DNA of 64,000 nucleotides, taken from contig CAWGLW010000006.1 in NCBI GenBank assembly GCA_963823525.1, forward strand, positions 1,550,001-1,614,000, in the 5' to 3' direction. Positions 1 through 8,092 of the stretch are shown in pieces. The stretch comes from CAWGLW01 sp963823525. GTDB taxonomy: Bacteria > Pseudomonadota > Gammaproteobacteria > Steroidobacterales > Steroidobacteraceae. Position numbers and translations under genes: made by a program. Positions within the stretch are counted from its first letter, which is position 1, and every line of letters begins with the position of its first letter. The notes under the pieces are model-generated. The model made no database searches and had not been told where the DNA came from. It was given only the letters and a program-made list of their open reading frames with translations.

Positions 1-70
1 TGCCACTAAGCATATACCGCCGATCGCCACGGGTCCTGTGCCGACGCTACCCCCCCCGACACACACAAAA

Positions 71-100
71 AAAGGTCCCGCGGCGAAACCGCGGGACCTT
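71..100 (-). terminator. Intrinsic terminator of the PEP-CTERM gene
   Basis: A perfect 10-bp stem, GGTCCCGCGG (74-83) and CCGCGGGACC (89-98), closes a 5-nt loop. The plus-strand A-run at 67-73 is a U-run after the hairpin when transcribed on the minus strand. It lies 27 nt past the stop of the PEP-CTERM gene, so it should end that transcript. Confidence 0.85.
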
Positions 101-126
101 TCCCTTCCCAGGTTGGCGAATAAGGG

Positions 127-804
127 TCAGCCAGCCTTCCTCCGGCGAGCCATGCCAAGACCGGCGAGGCCAAGACCTAAGAGCGCCAGCGTGCCTGGCT
201 CGGGAACCTTTGGCGGATTGCAGGCGGGGTCATTCGGGCTGCATTCGCTTTCCTGATACCGACCGTACAGCGACATATGCGAAATTGCGTTGCCCGGAGG
301 GGGCGGGTTGATGTGCGCGATGTTCCATGTTCCCGCCAGGAATCCGTTAACGACCAAACCATCGAGCAGGAAGTACGCGCCATCACGGCCCGGCTTGATG
401 TAGAGAAGGAACGTATTGAAGCCCAGGGTCGAGTACTGCGCGACATCAATCGAGAACGTGCCGTTCAACTGACTGCCCGGATCGATGATGCCGCCGCTGA
501 ACCAGTTCTCCAGCGCGCCCGCGATCGTATTGTTCTCGTTGTCGAGTAAGGTATCGCCGCTACGGTTGTCTTTGTCCAGGTAGGTCCAGTCGTAGGGTCC
601 AAGGTTGCCGGGGTTGAACACCAGGGCGTCCTCGTTGACTTGCTGGTCATTCTGACCCGGCGTTACAGCGCAGGCGCTTGCCGAATTCACGGTGACGGCG
701 TTCTGGCCGGTGATACACGTTAAGGCGGCGGCCGACGCCGATCCGCTCAATGCCATTAAGCCAATACTGGCTAAGGCTCCTAGTGTGGTTCTGATGTTTC
801 GCAT
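127..804 (-). CDS. PEP-CTERM sorting domain-containing secreted protein
   Basis: A 225-aa protein with a Sec signal peptide (residues 1-26, ending SGSASAA) and a C-terminal sorting signal of the PEP-CTERM class: VPEPGTLALLGLGLAGL followed by MARRRKAG, that is, a PEP motif, a hydrophobic span and an Arg-rich tail. Such proteins are exported and recognised at the tail by an exosortase (EpsH family), often in exopolysaccharide-producing bacteria. The middle (residues 27-200) is Asn/Gly/Asp-rich with several Cys and no enzyme motif that I recognise, so the role is unknown. An AGGAGAG ribosome site sits just before ATG 804. No exosortase is in the window, so the sorting enzyme must be encoded elsewhere. 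The gene is monocistronic, with its own sigma-54 promoter and terminator. Confidence 0.9.
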   Translation of the reverse strand: MRNIRTTLGALASIGLMALSGSASAAALTCITGQNAVTVNSASACAVTPGQNDQQVNEDALVFNPGNLGPYDWTYLDKDNRSGDTLLDNENNTIAGALENWFSGGIIDPGSQLNGTFSIDVAQYSTLGFNTFLLYIKPGRDGAYFLLDGLVVNGFLAGTWNIAHINPPPPGNAISHMSLYGRYQESECSPNDPACNPPKVPEPGTLALLGLGLAGLGMARRRKAG

Positions 805-883
805 GGCTCTCTCCTGTACCGATAACTCGATGATCCGGGTGACTAGCGACCGGGATAACGCCGGTTCGTGTAACTGGAACGAA

Positions 884-898
884 GCAGGAATCGTGCCA
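884..898 (-). promoter_or_regulatory. Sigma-54 (-24/-12) promoter of the PEP-CTERM gene
   Basis: Read on the minus strand the sequence is TTGGCACGATTCCTGCTT. It matches the sigma-54 consensus TGGCACG-N4-TTGCW with one mismatch, and GG and GC are exactly 10 nt apart. The -12 GC (884-885) is about 80 nt upstream of ATG 804. RpoN together with the PrsK/PrsR two-component system is known to control PEP-CTERM genes in exosortase-bearing bacteria, which fits this placement. Confidence 0.75.
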
Positions 899-990
899 AT
901 AGCGTAAGGCTCTGTTTATTCTCCGAAAATAAACATTCGGTCGATCGCGGCACTGGCCGGCTGCACATTTCTCCGACAAAAAAATTCGTT

Positions 991-1024
991 ATGTAACAAT
1001 TGCTTACATTGATATGTTCAATGT
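991..1024. promoter_or_regulatory. Two overlapping dyads, candidate enhancer sites
   Basis: ATGTAA-N7-TTACAT (991-1009) is a perfect inverted repeat. It overlaps a second perfect one, ACATTGA-N5-TCAATGT (1006-1024). They lie about 95-125 bp upstream of the -24 element at 884-898, the usual distance for an activator of sigma-54 promoters. They are also about 200 bp upstream of gshA, so that gene is an alternative target. The binding protein is not known. Confidence 0.5.
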
Positions 1025-1033
1025 CGGCCGCTA

Positions 1034-1057
1034 ATTCTGTGGGTCCTGTCACAGAAT
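1034..1057. promoter_or_regulatory. 24-bp perfect dyad ATTCTGTG-N8-CACAGAAT
   Basis: Both 8-nt arms match perfectly around an 8-nt spacer. The dyad sits next to the pair at 991-1024, between the divergent PEP-CTERM gene and gshA. There is no U-run, so it is more likely a protein-binding site than a terminator. Confidence 0.45.
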
Positions 1058-1217
1058 CCCCGGAGCTCATCTACTGATGACCCTGATAACCCCCGGGGCA
1101 GGTGGGCCGAACGGACAGGCTTTCGAGTCTCGATACAAGCATCAATGCCCGAATTCACGGCCGACGCGCCGGGCCTGCTAATCTACGCGCCCCCGAATCC
1201 CCGCTCCGGCTGGCTCC

Positions 1218-2795
1218 ATGCCCACTGATCACAGCTTCGAACGCCATCTGTCCGGTCTGGTTAACCGGCAGGCTGCCTACGCTTTACAGGGCGGGCTCAA
1301 GGGCGTGGAGAAGGAGTCGCTTCGGGTGGCGCCTGACGGGCGTATTTCAAGGCGCCCTCATCCGCCGTCGCTTGGATCGGCACTGACCAACCCGCACGTA
1401 ACGACCGATTTTTCCGAAGCGCTGATCGAGCTGGTCACGCCGACGTTCGAGCATACTTGGGAGCTGACCCAATACCTCTGTGACCTGCACCAGTTCGTTT
1501 TCGGGCAGATCCAGGACGAATTGCTCTGGGCAACGAGCATGCCCTGCGCGATTGAGGGTCAGGACGGTATCCCGATCGCGGATTATGGTCGATCCAATAT
1601 AGGGACCATGAAGGTGGTCTACCGGCGCGGCCTGAGTCATCGCTACGGGTCGGTCATGCAGGCCATCGCTGGTGTGCACTTCAACTACTCTTTTCCTGAA
1701 GAATTCTGGCCGGTTTTCGCCGACCTGACCGAGAGTCGGGACGAGGGCCAGACGTTCCGGTCACGAGCCTATTTCACACTGCTCAGGAACTACCGTCGAT
1801 TCGGCTGGCTCGTTCTTTACCTGTTTGGCAATTCGCCGGCTCTTTGTGAGACTTTCCTGTGCGGTCGGCAGGTGCCCTGGCTCGAGCAACTGGCGCCAGG
1901 TACGGCGTACTCACCGTTTGCCACTTCGCTGCGAATGAGTGACCTCGGCTATACCAACAAGAGCCAGGCTGCGCTGGATGTGTCGATGAACGAACTTGAT
2001 CAGTACATTCACGACCTGGAGCGCGCAATTTCGACTCCGCATCCCGCCTACCAGTGGATCGGCGTTAAGGTCGACGGCGAATACCGTCAACTGAACGCCA
2101 ACCTGCTGCAGATCGAGAACGAGTTCTACAGCTTCATACGCCCGAAACGAGTCATCAGGCCGGGTGAACGGCCCACCAGCGCGCTCAGGCGAGGCGGCGT
2201 CCAGTACGTCGAGATGAGGTCGCTGGACGTGAGTGCCTTCGATCCGGTCGGCGTTAACCAGAACACTCTGCGTTTTCTCGAGGCCTTCGCGGTGTTCTGC
2301 TTGCTCGGCTCGGCAGAACCCGTCGATTTTCCTGAGCTGCATGTGTTTGACAGCAACTGTGCACGGGTCGCGAAGGAAGGGCGCAGACCCGGCCTGACGC
2401 TGCAACGCGCTGGAGCGGAGGTACCGCTCAAGGATTGGGCGCTGGAAATTCTCGAGGCCATGCGCGGTGTCTGCGAACTGCTCGATACCGGCGATCCACA
2501 GCAACCCTTCTCCGCTGCTCTTTTGCTGCAGATCGAGAAGGCCCGTGATGCGGCGCGAACGCCGTCGGCACAGACCCTTGAAGAAATGCATGTCAGCGGC
2601 GAATCGTTTTTCGGATTTGCTCAGCGAATGTCGGAGCAGCACAAGGACTATTTCCTCGCGCTGCACTCACCAAACACCGACAGGCAGCAGCAGTTTGCAC
2701 TCGAGGCCGCCGCCTCTGTGCAGGCACAGGCGGAGATCGAGGCGTCCGACACGCTGGATTTCGACCAGTACCTCGCCCGCTATTTCGCCGAGTGA
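1218..2795 (+). CDS. gshA: Glutamate-cysteine ligase
   Basis: A 525-aa protein with the proteobacterial GshA (type 1) layout. It ligates L-glutamate and L-cysteine with ATP, the first and rate-limiting step of glutathione synthesis in the cytosol. The N-terminal KGVEKESLRV and TTDFSEALIELVTP segments carry the Glu residues that bind metal and ATP in this family. YGRSNIGTMKVVYRRGLSHR, AGVHFNYSFP and QYVEMRSLDV are further family blocks. The length is normal for the family (about 520). ATG 1218 starts the conserved N-terminus, although no strong Shine-Dalgarno sequence precedes it. The gene stands alone. Glutathione-using genes in the window (GST at 29.4 kb, glyoxalase at 33.6 kb) agree with the presence of this pathway. 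Confidence 0.95.
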   Translation: MPTDHSFERHLSGLVNRQAAYALQGGLKGVEKESLRVAPDGRISRRPHPPSLGSALTNPHVTTDFSEALIELVTPTFEHTWELTQYLCDLHQFVFGQIQDELLWATSMPCAIEGQDGIPIADYGRSNIGTMKVVYRRGLSHRYGSVMQAIAGVHFNYSFPEEFWPVFADLTESRDEGQTFRSRAYFTLLRNYRRFGWLVLYLFGNSPALCETFLCGRQVPWLEQLAPGTAYSPFATSLRMSDLGYTNKSQAALDVSMNELDQYIHDLERAISTPHPAYQWIGVKVDGEYRQLNANLLQIENEFYSFIRPKRVIRPGERPTSALRRGGVQYVEMRSLDVSAFDPVGVNQNTLRFLEAFAVFCLLGSAEPVDFPELHVFDSNCARVAKEGRRPGLTLQRAGAEVPLKDWALEILEAMRGVCELLDTGDPQQPFSAALLLQIEKARDAARTPSAQTLEEMHVSGESFFGFAQRMSEQHKDYFLALHSPNTDRQQQFALEAAASVQAQAEIEASDTLDFDQYLARYFAE

Positions 2796-3041
2796 TCCGG
2801 CCGTCGCAGCTTGCAGCGCGGGCCCTGCAATGGGCGCCATTCGGCCGATTGTCATCAGGCTGCAACAACGGTTTGCAATCATATGCTCAGTAAATGCAAG
2901 GGTTTACATAATGCAGCAGTCCTCTGTTGTTTTTCTGTTGCACTGGCGGCAGTACGAAAAACTGTGCGAGAATGAATCCGGAAGCAGGGGAGGCTCGATA
3001 TCACATCGCAAGCACGGCGAAACGCTCAGGATCGGGCGTCA

Positions 3042-3278
3042 ATGAACGAGAAAAGCATGATCAGGAAAGCAAAAATGTCTGCGTGGCGCGACGTCGCGGC
3101 CCGAAATTCCGCTGCGATTGCGGCACGTGTGGAGGTAGCCGAAGCGGTTGCGGCAGCACTGCACAGGAAATCGTCCTCAGCCGCCTCATGGGACCCGTAC
3201 GACGTCTGGTTGACGCGCGTCCAGCAGCCGCGTGAGCAGCGTGCCGTGGCGGCCATCTTGAAGCCAACAAACGGCTGA
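3042..3278 (+). CDS. Small hypothetical protein
   Basis: A 78-aa ORF with an Ala/Arg-rich helical first half and a more distinctive C-terminal part, DPYDVWLTRVQQPREQRA. I do not recognise a family. The start could also be the internal ATG at 3075 (MSAWRDVAAR). The 246 bp upstream (2796-3041) contain an AT-richer stretch around 2870-2940 that may hold a promoter, but no good -35/-10 pair is visible. The gene is convergent with trxC. Its reality rests only on composition and position. Confidence 0.45.
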   Translation: MNEKSMIRKAKMSAWRDVAARNSAAIAARVEVAEAVAAALHRKSSSAASWDPYDVWLTRVQQPREQRAVAAILKPTNG

Positions 3279-3312
3279 CTTCCGGCGGGAGCGCCGGATC
3301 GCTGCGCCCGGT

Positions 3313-3750
3313 CTAAGTCAAGGCTCGGGATAACCAGCTATCGAGAGATCGCGGATCCATTGCCCCGGGCTGTCGCGCAACCTCGCGCCCGTTTCTGAAT
3401 ACGACCAGGGTCGGGATACTGCGAATGGCAAACTTTGCGGCCGTGCCCTGTGCCTCTTCGGTGTTGACCTTCGCAAAGCGCGCCAAAGGCTCATGGCGCT
3501 GGGCAGCGGCTGCAAAAACCGGCGCCATGGCCCTGCACGGCGCACACCATGGCGCCCAGAAGTCCACGACGACGGGCAGGTCGCCCTTCTGCACATGACG
3601 CTCGAAGGTCTGATCATTCAGCTCGATCGGCTTGCCGTCGAACAGTGCCGTCTGGCAACGTGGGCACTTCGGGCCGTCAGCGAGACGTCCGGCGGGTACC
3701 TTGACGATGCCGTTACAATTCTGACAAATAACGTGGCTGGACTCGGACAT
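3313..3750 (-). CDS. trxC: Thioredoxin TrxC with N-terminal zinc ribbon
   Basis: A 145-aa thioredoxin-2 type protein. An N-terminal zinc ribbon (CQNC at 9-12, CPRC at 29-32) is followed by a thioredoxin fold with the redox motif WCAPC near residues 68-72 and the cis-Pro segment SIPTLVVF. It reduces cytosolic protein disulphides; in this family the zinc ribbon tunes redox behaviour under oxidative stress. The reading frame is open further upstream, but ATG 3750 gives the normal TrxC N-terminus. It is divergent from cbpA, with a 159-bp gap holding both promoters. Confidence 0.93.
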   Translation of the reverse strand: MSESSHVICQNCNGIVKVPAGRLADGPKCPRCQTALFDGKPIELNDQTFERHVQKGDLPVVVDFWAPWCAPCRAMAPVFAAAAQRHEPLARFAKVNTEEAQGTAAKFAIRSIPTLVVFRNGREVARQPGAMDPRSLDSWLSRALT

Positions 3751-3909
3751 GGATCGATCCCTGGCTGAAGCGCGTTTCTGACCCGTCAATGGGGCCGAAT
3801 ATCGGCCAGGCAAGGCCGAAAATTCACCGGCCACCCTTGTGGCCGGGCAGATCAGGCGCCACTTAAGACCTTCCGGCCCGCGTCTGCGACGGGAGCATAG
3901 AGTACGCGT

Positions 3910-4887
3910 ATGCAATTCAAGGATTACTACAAGATCATGGGCCTGGCTCGCACCGCGAGCCAGGACGAGATCAAACGCGCCTACCGCAAGCTGGCACGCA
4001 AATACCATCCCGACGTCAGCAAGGAAAGCAACGCGGAAGAAAAATTCAAGGAACTGCAGGAAGCCAATGAAGTCCTCAAGGACCCCGAGAAAAGAGCCGC
4101 TTACGATCAACTCGGCGCGGACTGGCGTTCCGGGCAGGATTTCCGGCCGCCGCCGGACTGGGGCAGCGGATTCGAGCATTCCCGCGCCGGTGGCGCCGGC
4201 GCAGGCCAGGGGCCCGCAGATTTCAGCGATTTTTTCTCTGAGCTTTTTGGTTCGGGCAGCCCGTTCCAGGGCGCCGGATCGGCAGGGCAGAGAGGGCGGT
4301 CATTCAGCGCTGCCGGGCAGGACCACGTCGCTCGCGTGGACATCGATCTCGAGGATGCTTACCGGGGAGGAACCCGTACGGTGAGCCTGCGCTCGCCTGA
4401 GCTGACGCCCGACGGGCATGTCGTCGTCAAGCCGCGAACGCTGCGCGTCTCTATTCCGGCTGGCATAACGGATGGCCAACAGATCCGGCTTGCGGGTCAG
4501 GGCAGCCCGGGGATGGGCGGTGGCCCCGCCGGTGATCTCTACCTTGAAATCAGGCTGAGCCCGCATGCGATGTTCCAGGCCGAGGGTCGTGACATCACAC
4601 TGACACTGCCCGTTGCGCCCTGGGAGGCTGCGCTCGGTGAGACGGTCGCGGTGCCGACGCTCGGCGGGCCGGTCGATATGAAGCTGCCTCCCGGTGCCCG
4701 GGCAGGCCAGAAGTTGCGGCTCAAGGGTCGTGGGTTGCCTGGGTCGCCACCCGGTGATCAGTATGTTCTGCTGAAACTCGTCCTGCCGCCGGACAGCCCG
4801 GAGGCGAAGGCACTCTTTGAGCAAATGAAGCGCGAGGTGCCCTTTGATCCGCGCGCCGGGATGAGTCAGCGAGGCACGGCCGCATGA
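3910..4887 (+). CDS. cbpA: DnaJ-type co-chaperone CbpA (curved DNA-binding protein)
   Basis: A 325-aa protein with an N-terminal J domain (residues 1-70, with the HPD motif in KYHPDVSKES), then a Gly/Phe-rich linker (75-145) and two DnaJ C-terminal beta domains (about 150-310). There is no zinc-finger region, which marks CbpA-type rather than DnaJ-type. It stimulates DnaK ATPase and can bind curved DNA. The stop overlaps the start of cbpM by 4 nt (ATGA), the usual cbpA-cbpM pair, so the two are translationally coupled. Confidence 0.95.
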   Translation: MQFKDYYKIMGLARTASQDEIKRAYRKLARKYHPDVSKESNAEEKFKELQEANEVLKDPEKRAAYDQLGADWRSGQDFRPPPDWGSGFEHSRAGGAGAGQGPADFSDFFSELFGSGSPFQGAGSAGQRGRSFSAAGQDHVARVDIDLEDAYRGGTRTVSLRSPELTPDGHVVVKPRTLRVSIPAGITDGQQIRLAGQGSPGMGGGPAGDLYLEIRLSPHAMFQAEGRDITLTLPVAPWEAALGETVAVPTLGGPVDMKLPPGARAGQKLRLKGRGLPGSPPGDQYVLLKLVLPPDSPEAKALFEQMKREVPFDPRAGMSQRGTAA

Positions 4888-5207
4888 GCAACATCGAACG
4901 CATTTTTGAAGGACAGATGCTCGATGAGTCAACCTGGCTCGAAATCGGCGAGATCTGCGAGCAATTGCGCGTCAGGCGCGAGTGGATCATTGAGCTCGTC
5001 GATGCCGGCGTGCTCGAGCCGAGGGGGCCGGCTCCTGATGCCTGGGTGTTTCCGGGCAGCGCATTGAACCGCGCCTGCGCCACGGTGCGACTGATGAATG
5101 ACCTGGAAATCAACCTCGCCGGCGTTGCCCTGATCCTTGACCTGGTCGACGAGCGACGCCGGCTTCAGAGCCGGCTTCAGCAACTCGAGCAGATGCTCGA
5201 CGACTGA
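4884..5207 (+). CDS. cbpM: Chaperone modulator CbpM
   Basis: A 107-aa MerR-like helical protein with a predicted winged helix (IGEICEQLRVRREWIIELVD) and a C-terminal helix (RRRLQSRLQQLEQMLDD). CbpM binds the J domain of CbpA and inhibits both its co-chaperone and DNA-binding activities. It overlaps cbpA by 4 nt. It is convergent with the response-regulator gene at 5260; the 52-bp gap has no clear terminator. Confidence 0.9.
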   Translation: MSNIERIFEGQMLDESTWLEIGEICEQLRVRREWIIELVDAGVLEPRGPAPDAWVFPGSALNRACATVRLMNDLEINLAGVALILDLVDERRRLQSRLQQLEQMLDD

Positions 5208-5259
5208 TTCTGCCTGGCACGCGTCCCGGGGCGCGGCCGTTTGCTTACTGCCCGGCGTT

Positions 5260-5667
5260 TCAGGCCCGCAGCGCGTCGTCGGTATTGCCGAGCAGCTTCC
5301 TGACCTGCCTGAGCACGGCCACGTCGCCAAAGGGCTTTTCAATGAAATCGGTCGCGCCTTCGCGCATCGCTGCGACCGCCGTGGGCACATCCGTTTCGTC
5401 GGCCAGCAGAATCACCGGAATGGCGTTGCCGGCGCTTCGCAAGCGGCGCAGAAGTTCGAGTCCCGACATACCCGGCAACAGGATGTCGACGATCAGGCAC
5501 GTCGGTTGAACTTTTGCGGTTTGCAGAAAGCTCTCGGCAGATTCAAAGGTGACCACATCGGCGCCCATTCCACGCAACAGGCAACTGAGGTCAGCCCGCG
5601 CCAATGGCTCGGGGTCGATGACCCCGATAAGTGGTGGCGGTTCCTTTTGCGCTGATGGATTTGACAT
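5260..5667 (-). CDS. Receiver-only response regulator, FixJ-receiver type
   Basis: A 135-aa single REC domain most similar to the receiver of FixJ proteins (SGLELLRRL, AMREGATDFIEKPF). The phospho-acceptor is the Asp in LIVDILLPG, and the Lys of EKPF is kept. The usual Thr/Ser of the ITGHGD block is replaced: the segment reads LLADETD, with Ala at that position. No output domain follows. It may act as a phosphate sink or a FixL/FixJ modulator, but that is inference. ATG 5667 is chosen; an in-frame GTG at 5691 would add 8 residues. It lies downstream of fixL-fixJ on the same strand, after a 181-bp gap that may have its own promoter. Confidence 0.8.
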   Translation of the reverse strand: MSNPSAQKEPPPLIGVIDPEPLARADLSCLLRGMGADVVTFESAESFLQTAKVQPTCLIVDILLPGMSGLELLRRLRSAGNAIPVILLADETDVPTAVAAMREGATDFIEKPFGDVAVLRQVRKLLGNTDDALRA

Positions 5668-5799
5668 AAGGCTGACGCGACCACGGGACACGCCAGCTCA
5701 AGCCATACCGCAGGGAGGATCTGTTGCGGTGGACTGCGCTGCGAGCCGTGGTCGCATGAACGGCAGTTTTCCCCGCTGGAAAACGTGGGAGAATCGGGG

Positions 5800-5811
5800 C
5801 TTATACCTAAG
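5800..5811. promoter_or_regulatory. Dyad CTTATACCTAAG, candidate regulator box
   Basis: A short dyad (CTTA-N4-TAAG) in the gap between fixJ and the receiver-only gene, about 130 bp upstream of the latter. It shares the core ATACCTA with the dyad at 8093-8105 upstream of fixL. A FixJ-family box is possible but unproven. Confidence 0.3.
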
Positions 5812-5848
5812 ACGCTGAATCCGGTAGAAATCTCGGCCGGCGGCGCGC

Positions 5849-6472
5849 TCATTCTTCCGGTCGTTCGACCTCGAGCACCATCCGGACCAGGTGGGCCAGC
5901 GAATGTGCTTCCATCTTTTCCATCACGCGTGCGCGATGAATTTCAACGGTCCGCTGACTGAGATTGAGATTGCCGGCGATCACCTTGTTGGCCTTTCCGG
6001 CGACCACGAGTTCGAGCACTTCATGCTCACGCGGAGTCAGTGATTCGAGCCGTTTGCGGATCATGTTGCGCTCGGCCAGCATCTTGCGACTGCCCGCATC
6101 TTTATCGAGCGCCTGATTGATTCGATCCAGCAGGTCCTGATCCCGGAATGGCTTCTGGATGAAATCCACGGCACCGGCCTGCATCGCCTCCACGGCCATC
6201 GGTACGTCGCCGTGGCCGGTGATGAAGATGATCGGCAGGATCGAGTGGCGTTCGTTGAGTTTTTCCTGCAGTTCCAGCCCGCTGATACCGGGCATGCGGA
6301 TATCGAGAACCAGGCAGCCCGGCCGGTCATCATGCTCGGCATCGAGGAACTCCTGCGCCGATTCGAACACCTCGACCGGCAATCCGACGGACTTGAGCAG
6401 CAGACGCAATGAATCACGAACGGCTGCATCGTCATCGACTACGAACACGGTTGGCTTCGTATCCTTGATCAC
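5849..6472 (-). CDS. fixJ: Response regulator FixJ (receiver + LuxR-type HTH)
   Basis: A 207-aa regulator with an N-terminal receiver (1-120: VVDDD acidic pocket, phospho-Asp in LVLDIRMPG, Thr in FITGHGD, Lys in IQKPF) and a C-terminal LuxR/FixJ helix-turn-helix (about 140-200: LTPREHEVLELVVAGKANKV, LSQRTVEIHRARVMEKM). In rhizobia and other proteobacteria FixJ is phosphorylated by FixL at low oxygen and activates transcription of fixK or related targets. The GTG start overlaps the fixL stop (GTGA, 4 nt), so the pair is one operon. The cbb3 oxidase genes 7 kb upstream are the likely final targets. Confidence 0.93.
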   Translation of the reverse strand: MIKDTKPTVFVVDDDAAVRDSLRLLLKSVGLPVEVFESAQEFLDAEHDDRPGCLVLDIRMPGISGLELQEKLNERHSILPIIFITGHGDVPMAVEAMQAGAVDFIQKPFRDQDLLDRINQALDKDAGSRKMLAERNMIRKRLESLTPREHEVLELVVAGKANKVIAGNLNLSQRTVEIHRARVMEKMEAHSLAHLVRMVLEVERPEE

Positions 6473-8058
6473 GTATCACTCCCGCTCGTTGACGGTGAAA
6501 CCGGCAACGTGAAATGAAATTTGGCACCACAATCCTGGTTCGCAGTGTGCCACAGGCGCCCACCGTGGGCGCGAACGATTGAGCGGCTGATTGCCAGACC
6601 GAGGCCAGTGCCGGCGGCCTTGGTCGTGAAGAACGGATTGAAAAGATTTTCGCTGGCCTCCGCGGAAAGCCCCGAGCCGCAGTCGGAGACGACAATCTCG
6701 GCCTGGCCGTCTTCAGTCGTGCCGGTTCTAATCACCACTTCGCGCCGGCCCTCCTCGACGTCGGTCATCGCGTCGATCGCGTTACGCACCAGGTTCAGGA
6801 TCACCTGCTGCAACTGTATCGGGTCGGCATGGACCGTCGGCAGCGTGCCGTCAGTCTCAACCCGAAGTCGGAGATTGTGCAAACGGGCGTCGGGCTCTGC
6901 GAGCGTGAGCAGGTCCCGGACCAGGCGCCCACAATCCACGGGCTCCCGTGTCACGTCACGGTTTTTTACGAAACCACGCAGGCGTCGAATGACTTCACCG
7001 GCGCGCAGCGCCTGGACATTGATCTGTTCGAGCGCCGCAATGATGTCTTCCTGGTCGCTGTCGGGCATCGCAATCAACCGGCGGCCGGCCTGCGCATAGC
7101 TCGCGATGGCCGACAGCGGCTGGTTGATCTCGTGTGCAAGGCCGGCCGCCATCTCGCCCATGGTTGACAGCCGGCTGAAATGCGTCAGGCGTTCCTGCAA
7201 CTGGCGCGCTTCATCCTGGGCACGGCGGCGATCAGTCACGTCGTGAATGGTGCCGATGTGCTTTACGTGTCCCGTATCCGCGTCTCGCACGGACTGCGCA
7301 ATGTGGTGCAGGTGCCGGAGTTCGCCGCCCGAAAGGCGGACGCGGTATTCAATATCGATCGGGTCGAGGCCCTCCTGCATGCGTTGAAAGGCCTGCATGA
7401 CCGATTCCCGGTCCGACGGGTGCAGGTATCTTTCGAAGAAATCGTCCCGGGTGACCTCCGGGCCGTCCGGTGGCAGGCCGAAAATTCGCCGCAACTGGGG
7501 CGAAAAATAATCCGCTGACTGGCCGTCCAGACTGACGACGTAGTTGCCGAGGTTTGCCAGCTCCTGGGCAAGCCTCAATTCCGCTTCGCTGCGCCGCACC
7601 TGCTCTTCGGCCGCCTTGCGACGGGCGATGTTGCGTATGAAACCGACGAATCGCGGGGGATCGACTTCCGCAACGCGACCCACGGCGATTTCGCAGGGAA
7701 AGATCCGACCGTCCCTGCGAACGGCTTCCACCTCCCGTCCGATCCCGATAATGCGCGACTCGCCGGTGCTGAGGTGGTGCGCGAGGTAGCCATCGTGTTC
7801 GCTGTGAAAAGGCTCCGGCATCAGGTCGCGCACGTTACGGCCGATCATCTCATCGGCGTCGTAGCCGAACATCGTTTCAGCGGCGAGGTTGAACTGCTCG
7901 ATCGTGCCTCGTCCGTCGATCACGATGATCGCATCGACCGCGGCGTTGAGCAGTGCATGAAAGTCCTTTTCGGCACGCTGCGCGCTGGCTGTGTCACGGC
8001 CGGTTTCTCGAGGCTTTTTCTGCTTTATCGCTGGCATCGCCTGCGTTGTCGGTTTCAA
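6469..8058 (-). CDS. fixL: Oxygen-sensor histidine kinase FixL (haem PAS)
   Basis: A 529-aa soluble kinase with no membrane span. PAS-1 (about 37-150) aligns with the FixL haem PAS: His88 in HSEHDGY and Arg108 in RIIGIGR have the same spacing (20 residues) as haem ligand His200 and distal Arg220 of Bradyrhizobium FixL. PAS-2 (about 165-285) is a PAS_3-like domain with no haem signature. HisKA has the H-box GLAHEINQPLSAI, and the HATPase has NLVRNAID, DCGSGL and GTGLGLAISRSI. FixL autophosphorylates when deoxy and passes phosphate to FixJ, encoded next with a 4-nt overlap. The first start is TTG 8058 with TAGGAT ahead of it; ATG 8037 is an alternative seven residues in. Haem binding is inferred from the residues only. 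Confidence 0.92.
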   Translation of the reverse strand: MKPTTQAMPAIKQKKPRETGRDTASAQRAEKDFHALLNAAVDAIIVIDGRGTIEQFNLAAETMFGYDADEMIGRNVRDLMPEPFHSEHDGYLAHHLSTGESRIIGIGREVEAVRRDGRIFPCEIAVGRVAEVDPPRFVGFIRNIARRKAAEEQVRRSEAELRLAQELANLGNYVVSLDGQSADYFSPQLRRIFGLPPDGPEVTRDDFFERYLHPSDRESVMQAFQRMQEGLDPIDIEYRVRLSGGELRHLHHIAQSVRDADTGHVKHIGTIHDVTDRRRAQDEARQLQERLTHFSRLSTMGEMAAGLAHEINQPLSAIASYAQAGRRLIAMPDSDQEDIIAALEQINVQALRAGEVIRRLRGFVKNRDVTREPVDCGRLVRDLLTLAEPDARLHNLRLRVETDGTLPTVHADPIQLQQVILNLVRNAIDAMTDVEEGRREVVIRTGTTEDGQAEIVVSDCGSGLSAEASENLFNPFFTTKAAGTGLGLAISRSIVRAHGGRLWHTANQDCGAKFHFTLPVSPSTSGSDT

Positions 8059-8092
8059 AGAAAAAGCATCCTAAGTGAACCGCTCGCTCTGC

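Larger units (their letters stand above)
805..1217. other. Divergent intergenic region, PEP-CTERM gene / gshA
   Basis: This 413-bp gap holds the sigma-54 promoter (884-898) and three dyads (991-1057). The part from 965 to 1060 is clearly more AT-rich than the flanks. From 1060 to gshA I see no clear sigma-70 promoter and no gene. Confidence 0.7.

Noticed and set aside
5216..5232. TGGCACGCG after cbpM as a sigma-54 promoter
   Set aside because: The -12 element would read GG, not GC, 10 nt after the -24 GG, and the site points into the end of a convergent gene.
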